DNA of 64,000 nucleotides from contig NZ_PHQQ01000008.1 of NCBI RefSeq assembly GCF_002909235.1, positions 62,001-126,000 of the forward strand, in the 5' to 3' direction. Shown here piece by piece: positions 1 to 7,782 of the stretch. Position numbers and translations under genes: made by a program. Every line of letters begins with the position of its first letter. Within the stretch, counting starts at the first letter, position 1. The notes beneath the pieces are model-generated. The model was not told where the DNA came from and did no database searches. It saw nothing but the letters and a program-made list of their open reading frames with translations. The DNA is from Arenibacter catalasegens. Its GTDB lineage: Bacteria > Bacteroidota > Bacteroidia > Flavobacteriales > Flavobacteriaceae.

Positions 1-1299
1 CCAGGGAATGCCTATCAATCCAATTGGAATGCGTTGGCGTTTAGCCTTTCCCTCCCCATAGCCTCCTTGATTGCAGTAAAGTATTTTGTCCCGTTGTACA
101 GAAAAATAAATAGTCCCTCGGCCTATACCTATATGGAACAACGTTTTGGCGCCTGGGCTAGAATCTATGTGTCCCTTTGTTACTTATTAACCCAGTTAAT
201 GCGTATTGGAACCATACTCTACCTTTTGGCCCTTACCCTAAATGCAATTGTAGGATGGGATATGATCACCATAATTATATTTACCGGTTTGGTAGTATCT
301 ATATACTCTATGTTGGGTGGAATTACGGCGGTATTATGGACAGACGCCATTCAAGGCATAATTCTAATTGTTGGAGCCTTGGTCTGTGTTGGTTTTATTC
401 TCTTTAATATGCCCGAAGGTCCTGGACAGGTTTTCGACATTGCTGCCCAAAATGACAAATTTGGCCTTGGTAGTTTCAGCCTTAGCTTATCCGAACCCAC
501 CTTCTGGGTAGTACTTGTTTACGGTGTATTCATCAACTTGCAAAATTATGGTATAGATCAGAATTATGTGCAGCGTTATATGGCCTCAAAATCTGACAAA
601 GAAGCTCAAAAATCCGCACTGATCGGCGGCTTGATCTATCTCCCTATTTCCATGATTTTTCTTTTTATTGGCACCTCGCTTTTTGCCTATTATGATTCAG
701 CGGCCACCCTACCTGTAGAGCTACAGGATATAAATAAAAGTGATAGTGTATTCCCTTATTTTATTGTTAATGCCCTTCCTGCAGGAATAACGGGACTGAT
801 GATCGCCTCTATCTTTGCCGCGGGTATGAGTACTATTTCTACTAGTTTTAATAGTTCTGCTACCGTTTTTCTTACGGATTACTACAACAAATATTTTAAA
901 AAGACCGCCTCCGACAAGGAAGGAATGCGTGTACTTTATATATCATCGGCAATTATAAGTGTAATTGGAATCGTTATTGCCATAGCCATGATTAACGTAA
1001 AAAGTGCCCTGGATGCTTGGTGGAAACTATCCTCTATTTTTAGTGGAGGTATGTTGGGACTGTTACTTTTAGGTCTATTCTCTAAAACTAAAAATATCAA
1101 AGGTGCCCTTTCTGGAGTACTAGTTGGAATTCTTATCATAATATGGATGAGTCTTTCCGGTACACTATTCGGAGAAGATTCCCTTGGTGCTTCCTTCCAT
1201 ACGTATCTGACCATTGTTTTTGGAACTACAGCCATATTCATAGTAGGCTTCCTCGTATCCATATTCAATAAAAATACCGACGAAATCTATGAGAAGTAA
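1..1299 (+). CDS. Sodium:solute symporter (SSS family), 5' end missing
   Basis: The reading frame is open from base 1, so the start lies upstream of the window and 432 codons are visible. The protein is a string of hydrophobic helices with the SSS/SGLT look: a YxxMEQRFG stretch near the start, an SMLGGITAVLWTDAIQG segment typical of the SSS core, and GMSTISTSFNSSATVFLTDYY near the middle. Members couple sugar, sialate or other solute import to sodium across the inner membrane. The gene sits just upstream of a LacI regulator and next to the fucose catabolic block, so import of a monosaccharide or short oligosaccharide released by the neighbouring enzymes is a reasonable inference. A FucP permease is encoded nearby, so the substrate of this one is uncertain. 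Confidence 0.88.
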   Translation, partial: PGNAYQSNWNALAFSLSLPIASLIAVKYFVPLYRKINSPSAYTYMEQRFGAWARIYVSLCYLLTQLMRIGTILYLLALTLNAIVGWDMITIIIFTGLVVSIYSMLGGITAVLWTDAIQGIILIVGALVCVGFILFNMPEGPGQVFDIAAQNDKFGLGSFSLSLSEPTFWVVLVYGVFINLQNYGIDQNYVQRYMASKSDKEAQKSALIGGLIYLPISMIFLFIGTSLFAYYDSAATLPVELQDINKSDSVFPYFIVNALPAGITGLMIASIFAAGMSTISTSFNSSATVFLTDYYNKYFKKTASDKEGMRVLYISSAIISVIGIVIAIAMINVKSALDAWWKLSSIFSGGMLGLLLLGLFSKTKNIKGALSGVLVGILIIIWMSLSGTLFGEDSLGASFHTYLTIVFGTTAIFIVGFLVSIFNKNTDEIYEK

Positions 1300-1513
1300 A
1301 CCAACTATTAGTTTATTTTGAAAATTTAGGTTGGACCTGAACAAAGCATTGTTGTCCCGATTTACGGAAGATTATGCCAATAATGAATTTTAGTAAGAAT
1401 TTCGTAATTTTAACAACTTGGGAACTTTTGTTTTAAAAAACTATAACCTACTGTTTACTATATAGTTACAATTAAGGTTTGCTCCAACTTACTAATTTTA
1501 ATCTAAGACTAAC

Positions 1514-2530
1514 ATGAAACCTAAAACATCATTAAAGGATATTGCTAAAATTGTGGGTGTATCCATACCCTTGGTTTCATATGTTCTAAGTAATAAAGGA
1601 AAGGAGAATAGGGTATCCGAAAAAACTGCCGTAAAGATAAGACAGGTCGCAAAGGAACTTAACTATCATCCTAATTGGAATGCAAGGAGCCTTAAAACCA
1701 ATAAAACAAGGTCTATAGGAGTAATTGTAGCAGATATTTCCAACCCCTTCTTCTCTAACTTGGCGAGAACCATTGAAGACGAGGCCTTTTCACAGGATTA
1801 TACAGTAATCTTTGGATCTTCGGACGAAAAGGTGGAGAAATTCAACAAGGTTTTGGATTTTCTTAAAATGAGGCAGGTCGATGGATTTATTATTGCCGCA
1901 CCAGAGGGATCGAAAGATATTATTGCCGAACTTACCAAAGCGGACATCCCTTTCGTGTTGATCGATAGATTCTTCAATGATCTTAATACCAATTACGTCA
2001 CGGTCGACAATTTTAAGGCCTCCATGCAGGCAACCAATTATTTGTTGGGAAAAGGAAATAAGAAAATTGGAGCTGTGCTATACGAATCAACTCTGAACCA
2101 TTATCAGGACAGACACCTAGGGTACCTAGAAGCTCTTAAACAAGCCGGACTGCCAGAGAATACCGAATTCATAAAAAGAATCGATCACAGGTCCTTAAAA
2201 TCAGAAATGAAAAAGGTGGTAATGGAATTGGTACAGGATGCCGAAGTAGATGCCATCTATTTTCATACCAACACCTTGGCAGAAGAAGGGTTAACGCAAA
2301 TGTTGAGCTTGGACAGGAAAATACTCAAGAAAATTAATGTGGTCGTATTTGATCAAAATTCATCTTATAACTTCTTGGAAGACCCAATCCCTTATCTACA
2401 TCAACCTATAAAGAAAATTGGTCAAAAGGCATTGAGGATCCTTGTTGGACAGATAGAAGACCCAACCCAAGCAATTCAACAAATTTCCTTTGAGACCCAA
2501 CTGGAAACAAGTACTTTAAAAAGGGAATAA
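1514..2530 (+). CDS. LacI/GalR-family transcriptional regulator
   Basis: 338 residues, the full length for the family. The N-terminal 60 residues form the LacI helix-turn-helix (SLKDIAKIVGVSIPLVSYVLS, then the hinge region ending NWNARSLKT). A periplasmic-binding-protein-like sensor domain follows (TRSIGVIVADISNPFFSNLA). Such regulators bind a free sugar or sugar acid in the cytoplasm and release DNA. It lies between the symporter gene and the convergent fucose block, so it plausibly responds to fucose or a pathway intermediate and controls one or both. The ligand cannot be read from the sequence. The start is the first ATG, giving a normal LacI N-terminus. Confidence 0.93.
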   Translation: MKPKTSLKDIAKIVGVSIPLVSYVLSNKGKENRVSEKTAVKIRQVAKELNYHPNWNARSLKTNKTRSIGVIVADISNPFFSNLARTIEDEAFSQDYTVIFGSSDEKVEKFNKVLDFLKMRQVDGFIIAAPEGSKDIIAELTKADIPFVLIDRFFNDLNTNYVTVDNFKASMQATNYLLGKGNKKIGAVLYESTLNHYQDRHLGYLEALKQAGLPENTEFIKRIDHRSLKSEMKKVVMELVQDAEVDAIYFHTNTLAEEGLTQMLSLDRKILKKINVVVFDQNSSYNFLEDPIPYLHQPIKKIGQKALRILVGQIEDPTQAIQQISFETQLETSTLKRE

Positions 2531-2668
2531 AATCGCTCAGTACCAAAACCGAGACTGCTTAAAACAGTATTCCCTTCTCCCACAATGAAAGAAACATTAG
2601 CATCAGTTTCCCATTCCAAACTCCTACTATACCAACAAGGCATTAATTTGGCATGACGCCCATCACCA

Positions 2669-3826
2669 TTAAATTAAATGATTTGGAAAATCCTTAACCT
2701 CTTCACAACAAATTTGTTCCATTACCTGTTGTAATTCTGTTTTTAAAAGCGATATGGTATGGTCCCCACCTTTAGCACCCAAAGCTGCAACTCCGTACAT
2801 AAAGGAACGTCCCATAAAGGTAAATTCCGCTCCTCTTGCCATAGTCCTGGCAATATCCGGTCCACCCCTCAATCCACTGTCCATCATCACCTTTATTTGC
2901 TTTCCGTATTTTTCGGCAATTCTGGTCAATGGTTTAATCGTAGATTCCCCGGCATCCAACTGTCTACCCCCATGATTGGAAACAATAATACCATCCAATC
3001 CCAATTTAATGGCACTTTCAGCATCGGCTTCGTTGGCAACCCCTTTTATCACCAATTTGCCCTTCCACATATCCCTGATAGGTTTTATCTTCTCTTCATT
3101 CAACCTTCCTGAAAAGGTCTGGTCCATAAATTTCCCCAATTGTGCCAAATCCAATCCTTTTGGCATATAAGGTTTAAGGGTTTCGAAATTAGGTTGCCCA
3201 TATTTTAAAGTATTCAATGCCCAACTAGGTTTACCAAGTACCTGAAGAATATTCTTTACCGACATTTTAGGTGGCATGGCCAAGCCGTTCCGAATATCCC
3301 TTGGACGAAAACCAAAAGTGGGCACATCGCATAAAATTACCAATACTGGACATTCTGCAGCCTCGGCCCTTTTAATAATATCGTTTCTAACGCTATCCTC
3401 TGTTGGATGATAAAGCTGAAACCAGGCTTTACCTTCTGTAATCTCACTAATGCGTTCAATACTACTGGTCGTCACCGTACTTAAAATAAACGGAATATTA
3501 TGTTCAAAGGCCGATTTCGCCAAAATTTCCGGAGCGTTGGGCCACATAAGTCCTTGCAAGCCAACGGGGGCAATCCCAAAAGGAGCATCGTAAACATGTC
3601 CGAAGAGCTCGGTCTTCATACTAGACCCGGTATGTTTACTTAGGTAATAAGGCAAAAGCTCTATGTCCCGTATTTCAGCAGTGTTCTTATGTAGGTTTAC
3701 ATCTTCGTTACACCCACCATCCAAATACTCAAAAGCAAACTGCGGAATCCTTTTTTTTGCTTTGTTCCTTAAATCAACAACGGATGGATATTTAGTATTG
3801 ATTTTGATTTCTTTTGTATTCTCCAT
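2669..3826 (-). CDS. lldD: FMN-dependent alpha-hydroxy-acid (L-lactate) dehydrogenase
   Basis: 385 residues, the usual size of the LldD/glycolate oxidase family. The signature SNHGGRQLD near residue 283 carries the catalytic His and Arg, and the following DSGLRGGPD and MGRSFMYG segments form the FMN phosphate site. The enzyme oxidises L-2-hydroxy acids such as L-lactate to 2-oxo acids and passes electrons to quinone or oxygen. In the non-phosphorylative fucose pathway the last hydrolysis gives pyruvate plus L-lactate, so this gene at the distal end of the fucose block is well placed to convert that lactate to pyruvate. The pathway role is inferred from context. It ends convergent to the LacI gene. 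Confidence 0.85.
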   Translation of the reverse strand: MENTKEIKINTKYPSVVDLRNKAKKRIPQFAFEYLDGGCNEDVNLHKNTAEIRDIELLPYYLSKHTGSSMKTELFGHVYDAPFGIAPVGLQGLMWPNAPEILAKSAFEHNIPFILSTVTTSSIERISEITEGKAWFQLYHPTEDSVRNDIIKRAEAAECPVLVILCDVPTFGFRPRDIRNGLAMPPKMSVKNILQVLGKPSWALNTLKYGQPNFETLKPYMPKGLDLAQLGKFMDQTFSGRLNEEKIKPIRDMWKGKLVIKGVANEADAESAIKLGLDGIIVSNHGGRQLDAGESTIKPLTRIAEKYGKQIKVMMDSGLRGGPDIARTMARGAEFTFMGRSFMYGVAALGAKGGDHTISLLKTELQQVMEQICCEEVKDFPNHLI

Positions 3827-3927
3827 GGATTTTTAATCTACAATTGTTCTTATCTATTACTCTTTGGTACAATCCTTAGTCCCCTAATCCCTTAAACTAA
3901 ATCTGTTGGGAATAGGTATTTCATTTA

Positions 3928-5202
3928 TTATTTGCTTGCTAATTCTTTGAGTGAAACGCTCAATAACTCTTTCGCCAATTTTTCCAATTCCACTTCATTA
4001 CCTATAAAGTGAAAAGTCTGATGCGTATGGGTGCTTCTCTCATTGGATTTGAGATCTAATGCGGGTGATGAACTCTCCAATTCATAGAAGGGGCCTAACT
4101 GTCCACCATCCTCAAGCGGGCCATCGTTATAGGCATTTGCTGCATCCCCAGAATAGGGAAACTGCTGTAACTCCCATTGTGAATTTACATAATCTGTGAC
4201 CCCCTCGGGCAGACTAAACTTGGCAATGGTTAGCACTTTATTTTTGGCATCATAACTTCCTAAAACCGGTAACGCCCTTTGTGGGGAGATACCAATTTTT
4301 CCACGTTCCTTTCCATCCGCCTTGAAGAATAAAACACTATCATAGACCTGAAGTCGCTCTTTTGGAATCTTCCCAAAATAATCGTCTGTTACCTTGTTCC
4401 CTAAAAGGTCATCATCCCCTTTCTTAAAAGGAACAATTATAGTGGTTTCGTCCGAGGAATTAAACATGCTTAAAATCCAAATAGATAGAAGACCTGTTTT
4501 CTTTCCCCAACTTTCAGCCCCCATATTAGTAATACTATTTTCGGAAGCAAAGCCCACCATTTTAAGGGTTTCAGGAATTGAGAGTCCAAGAATTCCAGAG
4601 GCCTCTTCCTTATCCAAAAGTTTAATATTCCTTTGAACCTTCAATTCAAAAATCGCCCCCGTATAATTCACCAGTTTCATTTCCCTTTCGAAAAAAGCAT
4701 AATTTTCACTATTGTCTATCAAATGGAAAGTTTCAGTATCCAATTCCTTGGGAACATACCAATTATCAAATTCAAACTCAGTATCTTTTTCGAAGTAAAG
4801 GGAATACTGCCCCCCTTCTGGTCCCAACCAAAAGCGTTCTTCCCCACCGGTAGGATTAAAATGCTCGTTTATTTCTCCAGATACAATCAAATCATAATTG
4901 ATCCAACCAAAGCTTTTTCCTGAATTGCCATTAGCCGTACTCGTCATAACGCGACCTTGAAGTTCAGGGGAAATCAATATGCTCGACTCCCCATTTTTCA
5001 GAACTATTAAATCCTTAAAATGTTCCAACAAAAACTCCTTGTCGTACCCAAAAGAACCTTCTGAATAACCTTCCTTTTCTATCTCAATCGAATTAGCACT
5101 TTGCTCCTTTTTAGTTTTGCAACTTATTAAACATAGGAGACAACAGAGCATGACTGTTCTAACGATATTTCTAAACTCCAAAAAGTAAATTTTACGTACC
5201 AT
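3928..5202 (-). CDS. Lipoprotein of unknown function, possibly mutarotase-like
   Basis: 424 residues. The N-terminus has a long basic region, a short hydrophobic segment and a lipobox ending LISC, so it is probably an outer-membrane or periplasmic lipoprotein. The body is rich in beta-strand-like alternation and resembles DUF6786-type proteins. The closing THTHQTFHFIG segment recalls the galactose-mutarotase/beta-sandwich superfamily, but I see no confirmed catalytic motif. It sits 29 bp downstream of the cytoplasmic mutarotase gene, among fucose genes, so a role in binding or handling the released sugar in the periplasm is possible. An internal Met close to the hydrophobic core is an alternative start. 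Confidence 0.7.
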   Translation of the reverse strand: MVRKIYFLEFRNIVRTVMLCCLLCLISCKTKKEQSANSIEIEKEGYSEGSFGYDKEFLLEHFKDLIVLKNGESSILISPELQGRVMTSTANGNSGKSFGWINYDLIVSGEINEHFNPTGGEERFWLGPEGGQYSLYFEKDTEFEFDNWYVPKELDTETFHLIDNSENYAFFEREMKLVNYTGAIFELKVQRNIKLLDKEEASGILGLSIPETLKMVGFASENSITNMGAESWGKKTGLLSIWILSMFNSSDETTIIVPFKKGDDDLLGNKVTDDYFGKIPKERLQVYDSVLFFKADGKERGKIGISPQRALPVLGSYDAKNKVLTIAKFSLPEGVTDYVNSQWELQQFPYSGDAANAYNDGPLEDGGQLGPFYELESSSPALDLKSNERSTHTHQTFHFIGNEVELEKLAKELLSVSLKELASK

Positions 5203-5231
5203 CCTATGATCTTTATTTTCTTTGTCTAAGG

Positions 5232-5561
5232 TTATAGTTTAAAAACCTTCTCCATCAGCATCCATTTTTCCCCCGGTTTAGCAAAAGGCAATGATTGTTG
5301 AAATTTCCCCATTATTTCCTCCCACTTTTCATTTTCTGGGTACTTGGCATCGATTTTCGCCTTTTTTTCAAAGGAAAAGCTTTCATCGGCATCGATAATC
5401 ATAAACATCCTGGTCTCCACCCGGTAGATTTCCATATCCTTTATTCCCGACTCCCTAAGGCTTTGGAGAATCTCTGGCCAAACTTCCTTATGGTAATCAT
5501 CATATGCCTTGATCAACTCAGGGTCCTCCTTAAGATCTAAAGCCAAACAATATCTTTTCAT
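5232..5561 (-). CDS. L-rhamnose/L-fucose mutarotase family protein
   Basis: 109 residues, matching the RhaU-like ferredoxin-fold dimer family (about 105 residues). Family features seen are the initial RYCLALDLK strand, the YHKEVWPEI helix with its conserved His, the IYRVETRMFMIIDAD strand, and the WxxM/KW ending (KWMLMEKVFKL). Members interconvert alpha and beta anomers of 6-deoxy sugars. Placed between the FucP permease and the lipoprotein gene, it most likely supplies the anomer used by L-fucose dehydrogenase. It is not the FucU-type mutarotase. Fucose rather than rhamnose as substrate is inferred from the gene neighbourhood. Confidence 0.85.
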   Translation of the reverse strand: MKRYCLALDLKEDPELIKAYDDYHKEVWPEILQSLRESGIKDMEIYRVETRMFMIIDADESFSFEKKAKIDAKYPENEKWEEIMGKFQQSLPFAKPGEKWMLMEKVFKL

Positions 5562-5619
5562 TTTTATAATTTTATAGTTGATAATTAATTAATGCCATAA
5601 TTAAGATTTGCACTTAACT

Positions 5620-6930
5620 TTAGGCTGCCAGTTCATACTTTTTAAACACTCGTAAACCATACCAGGCTATATATACAAAACAGAGTGTTGGCAGAATAAA
5701 GGAAAAATTCACCTCTGTAGCCCCCATAATACGAATATCATTTACGGCGTTTCCTCCAGCATCAATAATCATTCCCTGCAACTTAGGCATTAGAGCACCT
5801 CCAACAATTGCCATCACTAGGCCGGCGGCACCAATTTTAGACTCCTCTTCATTAAGTCCGTTCAGCGCAATACCATAAATAGTGGGGAACATTAGGGACA
5901 TAAAGAATGTAATGCCTACTAGGGAGTACAATCCAAAAATTCCCTCAATGTAAATAGTCCCCAAACAACAGATGGTTGCTGCAACTGCAAAGTACATCAA
6001 CAGTTTTCCAGGGCTCATAAAGCGTAACATATAGGTTCCAATGGCCCTACCCACCAAGAACAGAATAAAGGCTATAAATTGGTAAGTAGCTGCATCCTCG
6101 CTAGACATTCCTATAGCTTCGGCATACTGATAAATATACGTCCAACACATGATCTGGGCACCCACATAAAAAATTTGAGCCACTACGCCCAGCACATATT
6201 TTTTGTTTTTTAACAAGCCGCTAAAGGTATCCCCCAAACTTGGGATACCCCCTTCTTCCTTGGCCTGCGGCATTTTACTAATTACAATTAAAACGAAGAC
6301 GGCCAAAATTACGAGTCCCAATATAACATAGGGATCGCGAATAACCATCAAATCTGTAGTCCTGATCAAGGCTTTTTTAGCTTCATCCAATGAGGAATAA
6401 TCTGCAATATCATCTGACTGTAAATTTTTAAGTACAAATTGTTGAGCAACCAATAAACCTAACAATAGCCCTACTGGGTTAAAAGCTTGGGCCAAATTTA
6501 GTCGCTGTGTAGCGGTTTCAGGAGCACCCATCGCCAAAATATAGGGATTGGCAGTAGTTTCCAAAAAAGCCAATCCAAAGGTAAGGACATAAAGCCCTAA
6601 ACAAAAGAACCAGAATTGTTCCGTTATAGCAGCTGGGTAAAATAGCAAAGCTCCCCCTGCATAAAGGGCTAACCCAATTAATACACCCACTTTATAGGAG
6701 TATTTACGCACAAAAAGTGCCGCCGGCAACGCCATACAAAAGTAGCCGCCATAAAAGGCCATTTGTACCCAAGCCGCTTGGGAATTGGAAAGCTCCAATA
6801 CTTTTTTAAAAGCCTGTACCATTGGGTCGGTAACCGCATTGGCAAAGCCCCATAGGGCAAATAAGGAGGTAATTAAAATAAATGGAATAAGTACCTTTTT
6901 AGATACTACTGGTGGTCTTTGGTCTTTCAT
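5620..6930 (-). CDS. fucP: FucP-type L-fucose:proton symporter (MFS)
   Basis: 436 residues with about twelve hydrophobic segments. Two acidic sites important in E. coli FucP have counterparts: an Asp in WGFANAVTDPMVQAF in helix 1 and a Glu in AFLETTANPYI in helix 4, the latter a strong FucP/NagP/GluP family signature. It would carry L-fucose across the inner membrane with protons. It lies 58 bp downstream of the L-fucose dehydrogenase gene and 58 bp upstream of the mutarotase gene, both catabolic, which supports fucose over glucose or GlcNAc. The start at 6930 gives a normal short cytoplasmic N-terminus. Confidence 0.88.
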   Translation of the reverse strand: MKDQRPPVVSKKVLIPFILITSLFALWGFANAVTDPMVQAFKKVLELSNSQAAWVQMAFYGGYFCMALPAALFVRKYSYKVGVLIGLALYAGGALLFYPAAITEQFWFFCLGLYVLTFGLAFLETTANPYILAMGAPETATQRLNLAQAFNPVGLLLGLLVAQQFVLKNLQSDDIADYSSLDEAKKALIRTTDLMVIRDPYVILGLVILAVFVLIVISKMPQAKEEGGIPSLGDTFSGLLKNKKYVLGVVAQIFYVGAQIMCWTYIYQYAEAIGMSSEDAATYQFIAFILFLVGRAIGTYMLRFMSPGKLLMYFAVAATICCLGTIYIEGIFGLYSLVGITFFMSLMFPTIYGIALNGLNEEESKIGAAGLVMAIVGGALMPKLQGMIIDAGGNAVNDIRIMGATEVNFSFILPTLCFVYIAWYGLRVFKKYELAA

Positions 6931-6988
6931 TGGATTGTTGATTATTATATTTTATTTAATACTTAAATTTAAAATATTTCTTTAGGTT

Positions 6989-7771
6989 TTATGAAATTGA
7001 TCGGTCCAAATGGGTGTAACCCCCATCTACAAATAGTAATTGTCCCGTAGTATGACTAGATCTATTTGAAAGTAAAAAAACAACTGTACTGGCAATTTCT
7101 TCGGCCGTGGTCATTCTTTGCCCTAACGGAATTTTATCGGTAATACCTTTTAATTTTTCTTCAGGATTATCAAAAGTTTTGATCCATCGATCGTATAATG
7201 GGGTATAGCATTCCGCTACAATAACGGCATTGACCCGAATATTGTAAGGCAGGAGTTCAACAGCCCATTCCCTTGTTATGGCATTGCGCCCTCCATTGGC
7301 CGCCGCATAACCGGAAGTCCCTCCCTGTCCCGTTACCGAGGTCTTGGAACCTATATTAACAATGGCTCCTTGGGTTTTCTTTAATTCAGGTAACGCAAAA
7401 TGAGCCATTAAATAATAGTGGGTAAGGTTACGGTTAATAGATCTTAAAAAATCTTCATAATTGCCATTTTCGAGTCCAATACCGTCATTGATTCCGGCAT
7501 TGTTGACCACACCATCAATCTTTCCATATTTTTCAATGGTACTTTCCACGGCAAGTCTACACTGCTCCGGATCTGTAAGTTCCGCCATGGCAAAAGAAGC
7601 TTTACCACCACTTTTTTCAATATCCGTAACCACGGCCAACATACTTTTATTATCCCTTCCTATTATCACTGGGATGGCGCCTTCAGCTGCCAACAGCACA
7701 CTTATACCATGCCCGATTCCTTTGGAACCCCCTGTCACTATAATTACTTTATCCTTGAGTTGTAAATCCAT
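6989..7771 (-). CDS. SDR oxidoreductase, probable L-fucose dehydrogenase
   Basis: 260 residues of classical short-chain dehydrogenase. The NAD(P) motif TGGSKGIG is at residues 13-20, NNAG at 90-93, Ser142 and Tyr155 are the catalytic pair, and a C-terminal TGQLLFVDGGY closes the fold. It groups with bacterial L-fucose dehydrogenases by the TSGYAAAN...TREWAVELL region and would oxidise L-fucose to L-fucono-1,5-lactone. Oddity: the usual YxxxK lysine is Asn here (Tyr155-Ala-Ala-Ala-Asn159), confirmed in the DNA (aat codon). It lies 11 bp downstream of the GH43/GH29 gene and upstream of fucP. The pathway role is inferred from family resemblance plus the presence of the later enzymes. Confidence 0.82.
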   Translation of the reverse strand: MDLQLKDKVIIVTGGSKGIGHGISVLLAAEGAIPVIIGRDNKSMLAVVTDIEKSGGKASFAMAELTDPEQCRLAVESTIEKYGKIDGVVNNAGINDGIGLENGNYEDFLRSINRNLTHYYLMAHFALPELKKTQGAIVNIGSKTSVTGQGGTSGYAAANGGRNAITREWAVELLPYNIRVNAVIVAECYTPLYDRWIKTFDNPEEKLKGITDKIPLGQRMTTAEEIASTVVFLLSNRSSHTTGQLLFVDGGYTHLDRSIS

Positions 7772-7782
7772 GTTTTTATCAT

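Noticed and set aside
5232-5561. L-rhamnose rather than L-fucose pathway
   Set aside because: The mutarotase family is first known from rhamnose, but no RhaA, RhaB, RhaD or GH78/GH106 rhamnosidase is seen, while fuconate dehydratase and several fucosidases are.
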